From contig CM068541.1 in the NCBI GenBank assembly GCA_035048495.1, positions 4,347,929 to 4,411,928 on the forward strand: a DNA stretch of 64,000 bases, given 5' to 3'. This document shows, piece by piece, positions 23,901 to 37,299 of this stretch. The notes below the pieces were generated by a model. It was not told the DNA's origin. It saw nothing but the letters and a program-made list of their open reading frames with translations, and made no database searches. Each line of letters opens with the position of its first letter. Position 1 is the first letter of the stretch. The translations under genes were made by a program, and so were the position numbers. Source of the stretch: Euptelea pleiosperma. Lineage: Eukaryota > Streptophyta > Magnoliopsida > Ranunculales > Eupteleaceae.

Positions 23901-26900
23901 ATCCAAATTTTATTGTTTTGTCGCACTAAAACATCTTAACTGCATTTTTTTTTATGAAACTGATTTCGTGTTGCTTACTTGGTATCAAGGAATTAATTTC
24001 GAGAATTTTTTTGGTCGACAGATAGGAAATGTTACATGCAGAGAAATAATACATTCTTTCGTGGAAATATTTCAGTTAATGACAAATGGACAATTTATTT
24101 CAATAAATAGTAACAATTCGACCAAAGCTTAGTTGAAAAATGTAATATTTTAGTGGAAACATTTTGACACAAATGGAAAGGTTTTGACCGAACATGACAG
24201 AACTCCCCAAAACACCACAAATCTGATTTTTGCTCAAATCAACCTCTCCTATGCTTTGACAAAAAAGACCACTCCATTGAAGATTTTGAGGTGAAAAACC
24301 TCGTGGGTCAATCGTGAGGACAAATGAAAGCTCATTTTGGGTTTTTTCAAATTGACAATGTATGGAATTTCTTTAAATAAATTGATATTTTTTGTTGTTT
24401 CTTTCTAAAGATGGACAATTATGGTGCAAATGCATCAGATCTATGGATCTATGGTGCATTTACACTGAATTTGTGTACGGATGATGATTATTTAGGATGA
24501 AAGTTTGAAATTTGGGAGCCTCGCAAATTCGTTGGTTTTCACCCTAGACAACCGTAGTTGCTTATGAATTAATTACTTGTTGCATAACTTAGCCTAATAT
24601 ACAACTTGGTATGAATTAATTATGTGTTGCAGAAAACCTCAAAATCTTCGATGAATTAATTATGTGTCGCAGAAAACCTTTTCCTTAAATAAATCCACTT
24701 TACCAAATTGCTCATTGTTGATGAACATGACAAAGTTATGGAATCTTATGGACCCTGATCAAGGAAACTCTAGGATACATCCTTTTGCACAAAGTGAATA
24801 AGAGGAATAGTTCTAATGGAATAGTGAGTTGAAGCTACTATCAGTGATGACTCAGATTGGTTAACAACAATTTTTCAAACAAAAATATGACTTCTTTAGA
24901 TGCTGGAACAAACAAAGATGAAATATATAAGAGATCTATTCACTATAGAATGATAATAAAAAGATCATGTTTTTAAAAGACAAAAAAACCTCATAAAAAT
25001 AATCATGGTGAATTGTGAGTGAACATACTCATTTGCCGACTGGTGGATGAAAGAATTTAGTTGTTGAAATGCAGTTCCAGTGATTATGCTCCCAAGGAAT
25101 ACATTGACAAGTATGAAAAGGTAGTATTTAGCCGCTGATCTCCTCTCTAGAGCTGATAAGGAGATAAAGCCTTCAATTTTAGACATTAGCATCAATATTG
25201 TTGGTAGAAAGATGAGGAATATCTTTAAAGCAATCCCAGGTAGAAAACCTTGGATGAATGACTTGATGACAGGCCTACATGAAAAGTCAGGCTATTGTGA
25301 GTATATGCAAGTGTTAAAAGATATTAGACAACCAATAAAACATTGGGCATCAGAACTTGCAACCACAAATAACACCATCTCAACTTTGAGCACACATCTG
25401 GCCAATTAAATAATTAATTTGTTGTTCTCTAAATTCCCACAATTAATTTGATATAAAAGTAAAGTTGGATGTGTAATGTAGACAGGCATATAGTTAGGGT
25501 TTATAACTACATCTTAACCATTAATTCAAATATTAGAGATCATAGGAATTGAAGGAAAAGAAAGTTTCTCTGAATAAAATAAAAATAGGGACAAGTGAAA
25601 ATTGAAGAGCTCACCCATTCACTTCACTCTCTTTTTAGTATAGAAATTTCTACAAAATGGGAGTTGATAGGACTCAGATGAATCAACCAAATACATAAAT
25701 TGAGCACACTAAACTAAATGGATCATGCAATTAACAGGTACAAATATAAACTTGTTATGCATACCACTTTTAACTAAAGGATTGGTGTCCTTGTTTATTT
25801 GCTTATATTTGAGTTGTACATAACTTCAGTAGATTCATTATGGCTTTCTTAGAGGCATATCAGCTTTTTTATTTTATTTTAACTTTGCAATAGATATATC
25901 GGTTTCGTGCCCCAGACCTGTATATATAGTTTAGCTTATGCAACACATACATCTCTGACAATTTTGATCATAACCATATGATGCATGCTTTTTTTCTACC
26001 TGTGGAAAGTATGAAATAGTTGTGCGCGCGTGTGAGAGAGAGAGAGAGAGAGAGAGTTTGTTGTGTGAGGGGGAACGGTTTTAGGAGTGTTGAAGGTAAC
26101 TTCAGAAAAAAGTGGCAAAATCTGAACAACTTTTCTTGCCTTTATAATAGTTAAATTCCCAAAGACAGTTTTACCCTTTATTGTGGATCACTTTTGACCC
26201 ATCAAAGTTGCCTATATAATAGTAAAGACTAGTTGTTGTCATAACGTATTTGGCATAGATAATCAAAATAATTTAATATTGGAAAGTCATACTTCATGAG
26301 AAACATAAAATAACTTCCTTCATACTTGTTTACACGATCACAACATGTTTCTTGAATGTTAAGACTGGATATCTAAAAGCTTATGTGGCAATTGTACATG
26401 CATAATTTGAACTTTTGAGAAAAAGTTACAAACACTTGTAATAGGATGCTAAAAACACTTTTGGAGGCCACGGGTATTAATTACACCTAGTAGGTGTGGC
26501 ATTGAATTATTCTGAACTTCTAGTCACTATAGTGAATTTATCACTAGTATTAAACATCTTTTTGGGCAGGTTCTACGATCAAGCATTGCCCAAAATGATT
26601 GACTAGCATGGTATGATAGCATAGCACCCTACGTGTTGAATGTGCACACTAATTTATCAAACAAAAAAAAAATTATGTAAAGCAGTAAGAAATGAAACAA
26701 AAGTCAAAATATTATTCCAAAATTTTCACGAACAGAACACATTCCATGATTTTCTTAAGATAAAAAAAATTCACAAACAAACTCAACCAGAAGCCTCAGT
26801 ACACTCACACTTCAATTATGTGTTTCAGAAACGGGGCTTTCTTCTCAATTCCTTCGATGTTCGCTAGGGACTGTACAAATGCTATTGGAATCATAAAAAA

Positions 26901-29900
26901 GAAGGTAAGGAAGAAGAATGCAACAGCTATAATCAGCCTCCTAACTGTGAGTGAAACAAATGGGATTGCCAGGTTGTGCCAATATACATCCCGGGGCTCT
27001 GGAGCCCACTCAGTCAACCATATAGTCGGATTTCTGGATTGTTGAGTTTGTGCACAAACAGCAGCACCCCACCGAGTTTTGAAGGAAACAAATGCTGCTG
27101 GCATGATAGACTTAGGGTTGTTTGTAATCCTTTCTCGCTCTGCTATTATCTGCCATTCCACAGAATCACATTCAATGATTAAAAAAAAACACAAAATCAG
27201 CATTAAGTAATTCAAAACACAATGAAAAAAAGAGTAGCAAAATGTCAAAAATGCATTTAACCTATAACTTAAGGCCTATACACAATTGACATCCTTAGAA
27301 CATGAATAACATTATTATGTTATCATGAGCTTGAGGAATCTGATATACTCTTACTTAAGACAGACAAACTGCATACCATCATAATGCTTCAATTGTATGA
27401 ATAGGACTCCTTGTCCTTTCCAAACAGAACTGCTAAATTGGAGAAGAGTTTTTGGCGTTTGCGTGGAGAAGAGTTTTTTGCATTTGTGCCAAATTTTGAG
27501 ATTGACACGGTGATTTGGCAAAGCGCTGGAGATGCTCTTAAATTTAAGATATGTTATATCTTGTGCCAAAATTGGCACGGGATATAACATATCTCAAATA
27601 TGACATTTGGCAACTTTTTGGGGTTTGACCCATCTAAAAACCTTTGACAACGACTATAATTCTCTACCAACGGCTCTATTTCAACTGTTGATAATTTTGC
27701 CCTCCTAACAGTTTTTCCCTCACAAAAAATGCCTATAAATATCCCATTGCCTAACCACTTTCTATTGTGCTCAATTATTAGCACTTCGAATAATTTCTTA
27801 CTCTTGTGAAGTCTTTTCTCTACATTTTCTTTTTTTCAAAAAATTGGAAGACACTCAACAATCAACAAAGCAGGGAAAGTGATTCATGATGGCTCAAGAT
27901 GTGGCAAATTTGCAATGCTTAGTTGAGCGTCACCCAAGATCCAGTTGTTGGTAACTTACAAACATATTAATTTTTGGAATTGAGCATTCCAAAATATCAT
28001 CGACAACACCGACGATCAAATTGTATGGACACAATCTTCAATCCAATCTCGTTGGGGCATAATCATTAGCTACAACAAATTTCGGGGGTACCACACACAT
28101 AGAAAATAGACAACAAACTGGAATCACTGAAACGAACAAGGTGAGATTTTTTATTTTTCTTCTTAATAACATTTTTTACATATCTAATTTTGTAAGCATC
28201 TCTAGGTTCTACACGCAAAACTACCGTATTGTGAGATCGAGATAAGTACTTCTTTGGATCATTGTTGGGCAATCTGAAGTGGCAAGATCATGCGCTACCC
28301 AAGAAGCCAAAGACTCATACAACGAGCCTCCACACTACCTTCCATTCCTCTTCCCTTTCCCAGATTCCCGACACACCCATTTCTCTCGACTCTGACCAAG
28401 ATCTGGAGAGATGCAGCGTTGACTCGCCACGAACTAAAAGGCCATCGGAAGGAAGGCCGAAAATGAATCACGCAGGGAGAACAAGGCAACGGATACTTCC
28501 AAGTTCTTGTTTTCATGATTTGACGGAGAAATTCAACAAACAAGCATGCAGCATTGAAGAGAAGGTCTCAAATAGAAGAAAGAAAAGTAAAAGTAACGGA
28601 GGAGATGAATGAGAGGGAGCAGAAAGAGAAAGATCATATAATTATGATGATGGACACCACCAACATGGAGCTTCGGTAATTGTATTGTGGAGTTTTACTA
28701 ATGACAAATATGACAGTTATGATGAACAAACAATATCCATATCCCAAATGACATCAAAATCCAAGGATGAAGTCTTACGAAGGCTCTGTTTTCATGGAAA
28801 AATGAACAGTCTAGGAGTTTATATCTGAGGCAAACAAGAGACGGGGTTATCTAAAGTTCAGGAGAAAGAGGACAGAAGCATCTGTAGATTTTGATGCCGT
28901 CTAATGGAATTGGCAGTTTTACATTTTCGATAAATATAAAAATAGAACTTTAATAGGTCTCTATTAATTAAACTCAAATAATAGAAGTTTGTGGATAAGT
29001 AGTCAGAAATAGAAAACATATAAATGCTTTTTCAACAAGTTATTCAACTGAACACCATTAGAAATTTGAAAAATATGTACGAAGCTTGCTGAATAGTACT
29101 TACCTCTTTCGATAACTTATCAATCTCAGATGTGTAAAAATCAATTGAATCCACATTATCTCCGCAAAGGCCTAGAAAACCAGTCTGTTTAAAGCAAATC
29201 AAAGCAGTACAGGAAGGGAGATCAACAGTCTAAAGTGAAAAATAGCAAAGGGGGCACATTTAATCAAGTTAAACATGGAAAAGATACAGAAGAAGGTTAC
29301 CAATCAGGAAAAGAAAATTAGACATAACCATAAGGTCATTAACAGTCTTGTACCTTCCTTGTTGGCCTTTTAGATTGATTTCTAGAATACTTAAGCTGAT
29401 TGTAATCAAGCCAGTTCTGCATCTTTTTCTTCTCCTTGACCAACTTAGCAAGTTTATTTGCATTGTATACAACCTGCAAGACATTCTCTAAATAAGAAAT
29501 GAAAGCACCAAACATATCCATAATCAATAATACAAAATACTAAATATATGTGGTCTACAGGTATACACAACAGGAAAGAAAATAAATGAAATCTCTATAA
29601 CACGGGGAAGTCAAACCAATGTAATTATTATAGATCCTGTAATCGTGCTTTGTCCATCAGAAAGTTTGTAGGCATTACTCTGAATAAATGTTTCTGCCAA
29701 GTATTAGTAACAGATTAGGTTCTTCTTCTTAGTGGAAGTGAACCTATTCGCTCAACATTACGACACTTTAAATCATCGCCACAGGAGCCCAAGGCAGAAC
29801 TTAATAAGTCGTTTTTGGTTCATTCTTTTGTAACATGAGAGAAAGGGAGATTTGCACATCAAATAAGCCTCAAAAATAGAAAACTTTGTGACTCCGAGCC

Positions 29901-32900
29901 TCGTTGAACACACTGATTGTCTAAAGAGCTAAACAACAGGTAAAGTCCCTAAAATCAAAAAGTCAAATTCAGTTCAACAATAATCAAAAATCCAACTCCC
30001 ACCTCTATTTGTAGACCTTCATTCCTAATCTTAATCAGAGAAGTTAACCAAAAAAAATACACATTCCTAATACTAATAAGACATCTAGACATTCTTATAA
30101 CCTACTACATAAAATAGAAACAAATTAATTTAGAACTCCTTTTATTCACTGTAAAGAAAATAAATAAAAACTAAAAATCCCGCCTTAAAGCAGCACCTTG
30201 TTGTATTTCGACATAACTCACTCAAGCCATGCCGATTGTGTGATATTAGGCTTGTAGGATAGTTAATCCAATAAGCTTTCTAACAGCACTGAAACTGAGG
30301 CACCCAACCATGTTACCATGATTCAGGTACCTTACTAATCTAGTACACAAAAAGGAAATTGCAAGATTATAACCATTTGTATAGACCAATGCTTTTAAAC
30401 GTGGAGGTGTGGGGCGAGACGCTTCAACGGCCTAAAGCATGAGGCGTGAGCCTCATGAGCATTTTCTTTTAAATGAATAATATGATAAAGTTTAATAAAA
30501 AAAGGAAATTTAAAAAAAAAAATTCTGCAAAAACATTATTCTAATTTATATGGGGAAAGAGATGTTTTTGTCGATGTTATATACTACTATTATTTAACTA
30601 AGGGTTAGGAGAAAAAAAATTTTAATTTTTTAAAGTGCAACAACCTAGAATTGTCACCACAAGCATGAGGCGCATGACTCTGACACAAGGCATTGAAGAA
30701 CATGTAGAAGGCTAGGCATAAGCCTTTTTTTAAAGCCTTGGTGGATCATGCATATGCCTCACGAGCTTTTACATTTTTTTTAATAAGCCTCAGTGGATTT
30801 TGGGGAAGCCTCGTTCCAAGGCGAGCCTCGAGGCATAAGCCTCAAATGCCTCTTAAAACATTACTCTACTAATAGGACAAGCAAATACCAAGCTACATAT
30901 TTCTGGTGGGACATCAATAGAAAATTTTGAAAAGCTGAACTGAAATAAGTCAAATGCCCGTTAGTTATTTATATGGCATATAGGTATCTCCACCCAAGAT
31001 TTTCAAAGTTTATACGTATCAGTAGAGAAAAGTGCAGGATCCAACCTGATGGGTAAGATAGTGATCTGGATGGTTAACCAGAAAAAAATGCTCCACAAGC
31101 TCACTAACTGATTCGTCAGGGTCTAGCGGCACATTTCTTACAAGGACCTGCAGAAGATCAAATCCCATCGCACCAGTTAGGAATAGAAAGCATGATGTTG
31201 AAAGGGTACTCCAACAATCAAATTGGAAGCATTGCAGCCGCAACTGTTATAATTTACAACTGTATGAACATCTCAATCATGCATTCTTACTCATTTGAAA
31301 TCAATCTCATATTCTCAATAGCCTCCATATTTTGATGGAAACCAAAATGTCTTAGTGATTATCAATGCTCTGGAAAACAGAAAACTAGACAGAGGATGTA
31401 TCAGCACCCAAAACAAACTTTTTTTTCAATGCTGTGCACAGGCAATGACATAATAGTGCCCATAGCCGCTCCACCCACACACCCCCACCACCCAACCCAC
31501 ACACACAGTTTTCAAAATTATATGCTCCCCTGCGCCCCTGCCCAGGCAATGATGTAACAGTGGTAAGGAAAGGCAAATAAAAATGAGCGTCCGAGGGAAC
31601 CTAGCAGTGGCTCCAATAGGGAGATAAAAATTAATAAGTCACTATAGTTCCGCTCATGGGCAACAAAGACCATTCATTACATTGACATGAAAGAGCACGC
31701 TGGTGCAAGTTGAAGGCTCTAAGAGGATGATGGGAAGGCTGAAAAAGATGTGGATTGAGGTATTTAAAAATTGAGTAAAAAAAGCATGCTTTAACAGAAG
31801 ATATGACCCTAGCTAGAGAGGAATGACAGAAAAGGATTCGTTTAGCGACGCCAGTGTTGAAGGAATATTCATCAAAGGGCATAGTGATCCAAGATCAGTT
31901 TGCTGGATTCAAAAGATATGTTCCACGCAGCAACTGGGACAAACTAACTCCAACTCCCCAACATGCAGGCAAGATGGCTCCAGGACGCAACTAGGACAAA
32001 TTGCAAACCCAACATACAGGTCTGTAACGATTATCATGCATTTGCTAACTGAACTACGAATGCAAATACATGATTTTTACCACTTTTGGTTGTTTTACTC
32101 AGTATTTTTGTTCCCCCAAATAACTCCAGTGCTACAATTGAGTTTTAGAAGATAAGATGCTCTTCAATGAGAGGTTATTATCAATATAAAAACTGCAAAA
32201 AAGAAGAAGAAAGAATTCTACTTTTCAACTTATCCTTTCTCAGATCAAATTACTTAAAATAATGGTTCCAATCCAATAACCAATTAATATAGAAATACAC
32301 AATTACAAACTAATTATCTCTTAAAATTATATTAACTTGATGAAGTTGAGGACAAAAACAGAGTTGATCGTACTGTAAACTGATCTGGACGGCGTTGCTC
32401 TGATGCAAGAAAATGCAACCTCATCGATGCTACTCGTTCATACTCGTTGTGCAAAACATAACATGTCCAAAAGGTAAAGACATAAGCCATCACCAAATGG
32501 GTCCAAAACCTGCGAGGCAGAAAATGAGCGGAACCTTTTTTTATTTTTTGTAATATAATGAGCGGAACTTTATTGTACCAAAAAGAAAAAGGAGAGAAAG
32601 AGTTAAGCCTTGTCCTTGGTGATCCATGAGGTGTCAATCCAAGTTCCAATCACAATGAATGCCCCATGTTAACCAAGTAAATTGAAGGCACAACCTGAAT
32701 TATTCTACAAACTCAAAATTTATGACATGAGGAAACGAATTTTTATAGTCAATTTACAAGGCATATAAAGGATCTAATAAACTGTGAGGAAGTTTGGGAT
32801 GTCACATTCTTACTCACAAAATACAATCTCGCTCAGGTTTGTTAGTTGTATCAGGTGGTTTCCTAGCAGTATTAGGGTCTTCATGCTTACCGAAAGAACT

Positions 32901-35900
32901 AAGCATCTTCGTACTGATTTGACCATGTTCTCCTGGGAACATGGAGAAGCAATGTAGTGCATTGGAGAATGGCCAGCCATCAAGCTACTTGCAAGACTGA
33001 AAACAGATTTTAAGTATATGCATGTTCAGATACTTGGCAGAGATGCCATGCCACCATTGAGTTTCGCTTTTAATATTTTACAACATGAAGAGAAACAGAA
33101 GTGGTTATGCAATGGAAAATATCAGTGTTCCATAAAGATGTGCACTTCTCTCACATACAGGGAGCAGCAAGTATGAGAAAGACTCACTAAAAGCAGAGAT
33201 GTGCTATGCAACTTTCAATAGTTAACTCTTATGAGAAAATTAGTAATGATGAAGGTTTCGTTGTTAATGAAAATAAGAAAATCAAATAATGGTGTTTAAT
33301 TAGACAGATTATTGTAACAATGCAGATGGAATGTAAATAAAGTTCATCAAAATCCAATAACTAATGGCAACTTAAAGCATTTTTTATAAACAATGGCAAC
33401 TCAAAGTCTTAAATATGCAAAGTCGCTTACTAGAAGAAAATGGTTACATACCTTTCTGATCGAATTGGGATATTTGAGATAGAAAGTTTATCTATGTCAC
33501 TGAAAATTATATTTGAATGTTCTAGTGTGCCATTAGTCCAATTGACAGGTACCAGTATTACAAAAGCAAGGCATGTGATAGGTACAAAGATTTTAAGTCT
33601 GCAAGAAAAAAGAAGAAAGAAAATGATTAGCACCAAAGCATAAAAAGCATAAAACAATACTGAAAACATTTGGTTAAGATGATGTCTACTCAAAATATAC
33701 CTATTCTCATGCATAAACATATATGTTACCTAGACCCTTCAAAATTCCTCCATTTACCCATGTCAACATGATAAGACATGTATGTGGTATGAGATCCATG
33801 TCTCATATGGTGCGGAAATATTTTACAGTAAAATAATTTAAAGAAGCATAACAATAATTTTCGAAAATTGAAGAAAGTAATTAAAATATTATATCATCAT
33901 CATCATAAACCTTATCCAAACAATATGGATTGGCTGCATGAATCTTGTTCCTCCATTCAATTGTCTAAAGCCATTTTTCCATGAAGGCAAGTTTCTTAAA
34001 ATCTCCTCTCAAAACCTCACTTCACGTCTGTTTTGTCTTTCTCCTTGCCCTTTTAGACCCTTTGACTTGCACATTTTTCCTCACTAGTGTTGTCATTGGT
34101 CTTCATGGTACATGACCAAACCATCTCAATTGACTTTCCCTCATCTTGTAACTTATTTGGGCTACGCTTATAATTTCACGAATGCGTTCATTTCTAAATT
34201 TTGCCTTGTTGATGAGGACATCGGAGCTTACCATTCTAGAGTTTACTAGAGGAGGAGGACTGGAGCCATACCATTATCATTATGGTTGGATGACTACTAT
34301 GTGGGCCCTAGTCTGAATTCTCAGTGATATTAGGAACAGAATACCCCATATGCATGGCATCTTGAAGACTCCACATTGGAGAGATGCATATGGACTGCAA
34401 TAAGGGAGCGAGTACTAAAGCGGAGCATTAAGAAAGCACTTTTAGAGGGGATATCTAGCTTGTTTATATCTAGGTCCTATGTGTTATTTTTATGCTATTT
34501 TTTTTGGATGCTATAGTAATTTCTTTATTAGTTTTGGGTGTCTTAGCAATTCAAGTTATTTTCTTATGGGGCTGAATTTTATTTCAGCCATCGGATGTTT
34601 TAAGTTGTATTAAGGGTCCAGATTAGATTTAGGTTTTATAGTTTATTGAGAAAAAACCATTGCTGTATTTTTTTGGTTAATGATGGAGGAATGAAGAAAC
34701 TTAGCTTTTGAGAACTCCTATGAAAGGATCTGATGTGAAGCCATTAACTTTGGTATGATTCCAAGGTAAGAAATCAGCAATATTCTCTTTTCTTCTTCCA
34801 ATCTTGCTTCCCTAGTTTTTTTTATTTCATTATTCTACTCAAATCCCAAATCCTAATCTCCTCCAATCCCAAAACCTAATCCTCTCAGACCCAAACCCTA
34901 ACCCTAGCCGTACACCATAACCCATTCCAAACCCTAGCCGTACCCTTCCCAATCCTAGAACCCTAGCCGCACCATTCCCCTAGCCCCTATATACCATGTG
35001 GCATCCCTAGTGGATCCTATATACCCATGCGGCCCTCTAAAACCTCCACTTACACCATGTGGCATAACCCTACACCCCATTAACCCTGCAACCTATTAAA
35101 CCCCATTCTCCAACCCTTTAGTTAATTCTTTTGGTCTTTTTAGAAAATAAATAAAATGCTGCTAGAATTTTTTTCTGATTGCTTGCACTTAACCGAAATG
35201 AGATTTTAATATTGAAACAGTCCATAATCAACTCCTCTGAGCCTAATCTATTATTCAAATCCTTGGCAAGGATCTAGCACATCTATGTGTGTTGGTTGTA
35301 CCCTAGGCTAGTGGAAGTTCCAACTTCTATTAGACTCTTCAATCAATAATTGGAGATTCACATTGCCGGATTGTGAACTTGGTCTTGATCTCATCTTTAA
35401 TTATTTGTTAAACTTTCTAAATATTTGTGGTAAGTTTTAGCTTTATTTTATACTTCGAATTATTCTTGGTAATTTCTTAGTGATCTCAATCATCATATAG
35501 GATTAGTTTTCACAGTCCTGCATCACTTGTCTTACCAGACATCCATCTCAACGTTCTCATCTTAGCTACACTCATTTTATGAACATGTTTTTCTTGAAAT
35601 TAAAATATTATAATATTAACTATATATTTGTGTCCAAATACCCTCAAACTTAGGTGGCAAGCAAGTTTGACATATGTACCTGGATACTTCAACATCGTAC
35701 CTGTATCAACATGGTACAACAGCAACCAGTATTGAATACTGCACGAATAGTCCTACCTTAAAAAAATTCTTATTTCCTATTTTTAATTGGCTATTTTCTT
35801 AACTCGAAAAAATTTCTTCATTTTTTTTTTTATATAAAAAAACTAGCACGGTGGGGTCATATAGGATGGGATACTTGTACAATATCCATGTAATGGGTTT

Positions 35901-37299
35901 TGGGAAAAGAAAATCACATCTCCATTTCCTGTACCAACATCCATATCTGCACCTCTGTTTAGGCATTTTAAAGTCTAACACTTGGACCCATACCATAATA
36001 GGTAGCATTGACAACCATGCAAATGAGAGATTAGCGAAGAACTACACATAAATAGTTGCATTAAAAATTGGAAATAAAGATCACAATATTTCTTTTATGG
36101 ACACAACACTATGTCTAATCAAGGATAATTCCAAAAGTAGGAAGAATAAAAATCTAAAACAACAGACATTGGAATTCTTCCTAATCAACTCATTGCAGTA
36201 GATTTTCATCAAGCAATCCTACGATTAGCAATTGCAATTGAGGCATACACAAAAGCTCTAAAAGGGCGTTTCATAACACCAATAGAGTGATCCTTAGGCA
36301 CCGAAATCCACCTTTCAAATGGATGTAAAATAGATGCTGCCGTGTCAATATTTAAGGATAACTCTATAGGCATTATCAAGCACCCCCTTAAAAGATGATC
36401 TTTTAAGGAAAAATTCAAAAAATTGTAGATGGATTTTTTTTTTGATAAGTGAAAATATATTAAAAGGCCTAAGCCAAAGGATACAGCCAGCCAGAGGGAG
36501 AAGAACTGTCAAATAATGGATTGTAGATGGATTTTGAAGCTTGATGACTTGGTCTTTTTGGCCAAGAAATGAGTAGAAGGTCGCATAGAAAAGTGCAAGA
36601 ATTGAAAATTGCAATAAATTTGTAGGCTGATGATTGACCTGCCATTTTCAAACTTCAACCCAATTAAGTGACTCAGCTATCAACTTTCCAAGCTTTGTAG
36701 TGTTTACATTGATTCTTCTCATTTTTTTGGGGTGGAGAAAAGAGTATCAATTTTGGAAAACCTTTTACGTCTACACACACCAACTACTTACCAAAACCCC
36801 AGATCTACTACGTTTCTTAGTAAAATGCAGCATTTTGTTTTGAGATATATATTATATACTAGCACAAAACTGGTTCATCACGCACACCACTAGTAACAAA
36901 CAAACCCAACAATGAAAAGTAAAAAAGTTAATAAGTGAGCAGAATGAAAATAAAACGTTAAAGGTTGAGATCTCTTAGAGCATACCCAAGCAAGTAAATC
37001 CGCAAGTAAACAGCAGAGTCAAGTCCTGCGTGATCAATAAGCTCGGGTTCAGGCATTTTCAATGCATCTGGCATCCAATTTAGAAACCTCACATACGATC
37101 TGAAGTCCAAATTGACAAACTTGCGCATAAATGCTCCTGAGCGTGTTGGACTACTTCGTAGACCCTTGAGATACCATTTGGGGAAATAGACCCTATCGTT
37201 GAAAGGTTGCAACCGTAGTATGGCAAATGCCACAAAGAAAGCAAATGCAGTGAGACTATTGATAGCTACTGCAACCCCTATGTCTTTAAGTGTAGCCAT
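17978..37299 (-). CDS. OSCA1: OSCA1-type hyperosmolality-gated calcium-permeable channel (CSC1-like)
   Basis: Eleven coding exons, all phases consistent: 37299-36986, 33598-33452, 32509-32374, 31147-31046, 29473-29354, 29184-29104, 27149-26809, 25274-25029, 22500-22176, 19740-19507, 18232-17978; 766 aa, close to Arabidopsis OSCA1.2. Plasma-membrane mechanosensitive/osmosensing cation channel of the OSCA/TMEM63 (DUF221) family. Exon 1 encodes the N-terminal helices and LRLQPFNDRVYFPKWYLKG. The middle cytosolic domain includes FLVNHPDHYLTHQ and PAAFVSFKTRWGAAVCAQTQ. Exons 7-10 give the pore-domain helices, including the MKATFFITYILVDGWAGIAG segment. The C-terminus keeps LVPTKRQSRRNTP. An acceptor at about 37333 suggests an intron in the 5' UTR. 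Introns total about 17 kb and contain transposons, but no coding lesion was seen. Subtype within clade 1 not settled. Confidence 0.95.
20862..21116. repeat. 106-bp duplication inside the Copia gag
   Basis: 20862-20967 and 21011-21116 are nearly identical direct copies spaced 149 bp apart, both encoding the same gag segment on the minus strand. Confidence 0.8.
21577..21638. repeat. Perfect 31-bp tandem duplication in a larger minisatellite
   Basis: Units 21577-21607 and 21608-21638 are identical. The surrounding 21370-21700 carries diverged repeats of 'ccttctgaggggtg.ggttag' type. Confidence 0.8.
23544..23882. mobile_element. MITE with 15-bp inverted ends
   Basis: Left end GTAACAAGGACACTG and right end CAGTGTCCTTGTTAC are exact complements. 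The interior repeats gtcgacac/gacacc words near the left end. No clear TSD. In OSCA intron 8. Confidence 0.65.
26035..26056. repeat. (GA)n microsatellite
   Basis: GA run following a short GCGC/GTGT stretch in OSCA intron 7. Confidence 0.8.
27411..27610. repeat. MITE-like inverted repeat in OSCA intron 6
   Basis: AAGATATGTTATATCTTGTG at about 27545 faces its complement around 27580-27605. Upstream lies gcgctggagatgctctta, a sequence style common at PIF/Harbinger MITE ends. It directly precedes the Harbinger-related remnant at 27890, so both could be parts of one element. Confidence 0.5.
27890..28615 (+). pseudogene. PIF/Harbinger-associated MYB-like (NAM-associated) ORF remnant
   Basis: Disrupted plus-strand reading. 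Near 27930-27965 LSVTQDPVVGN matches the 'W.nvSqDp.vG' start of the plant MYB/NAM-associated family often called glutathione transferase T3-like. Near 28240-28300 LLGNLKWQDH corresponds to its 'W..Lk..pKW' motif. An open frame then runs 28262-28612 with IPDTPISLDSDQD and RPSEGRPKM, like the 'RP.GRk.AK' tail. Stops and frame changes in the first half show it is dead. Opposite in strand to the OSCA gene that hosts it. Confidence 0.55.
30388..30862. mobile_element. MITE-like element with 'gaggcgtgagcctcatg' inverted ends
   Basis: Left part aatgcttttaaacgtggagg with gaggcgtgagcctca, and right part gcctcgaggcataagcctc ending cttaaaacatt, are inverted counterparts. AT-rich centre. A related shorter piece occurs near 13430-13560. 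No TSD determined. In OSCA intron 4. Confidence 0.6.
33893..34260 (-). pseudogene. RTE-type LINE 3' end
   Basis: The minus strand reads, with stops, KFRNERIREIISVAQ, then SQLRWFGHV, then later MALDN*MEEQ-like sequence, the conserved C-terminal end of plant RTE reverse transcriptases ('LRWFGHV.RRP'). It ends in the short (ATG)n-type tail typical of RTE at 33893-33905. 5' truncated, in OSCA intron 1. Confidence 0.7.
34261..36429. other. OSCA intron 1 interior, no gene recognised
   Basis: AT-rich. 34870-34990 has several 'aaaccctagccgtacc' copies that look telomere-like but are imperfect. 34440-35530 could include LTR-like sequence but shows no coding domain or clear ends. Confidence 0.4.
36430..36500 (-). 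mobile_element. LINE-1 3' tail fragment
   Basis: Complement reads ggccttttaatatattttca followed by cttatcaaaaaaaaaaa, the usual 3' UTR plus poly-A of plant L1 elements. Short dead fragment in OSCA intron 1. Confidence 0.6.

Noticed and set aside
34870..34990. Telomere-like 'aaaccctaaccctagccg' repeats
   Set aside because: Only a few imperfect copies mixed with gtacc and other words, inside an OSCA intron; not an interstitial telomere array.
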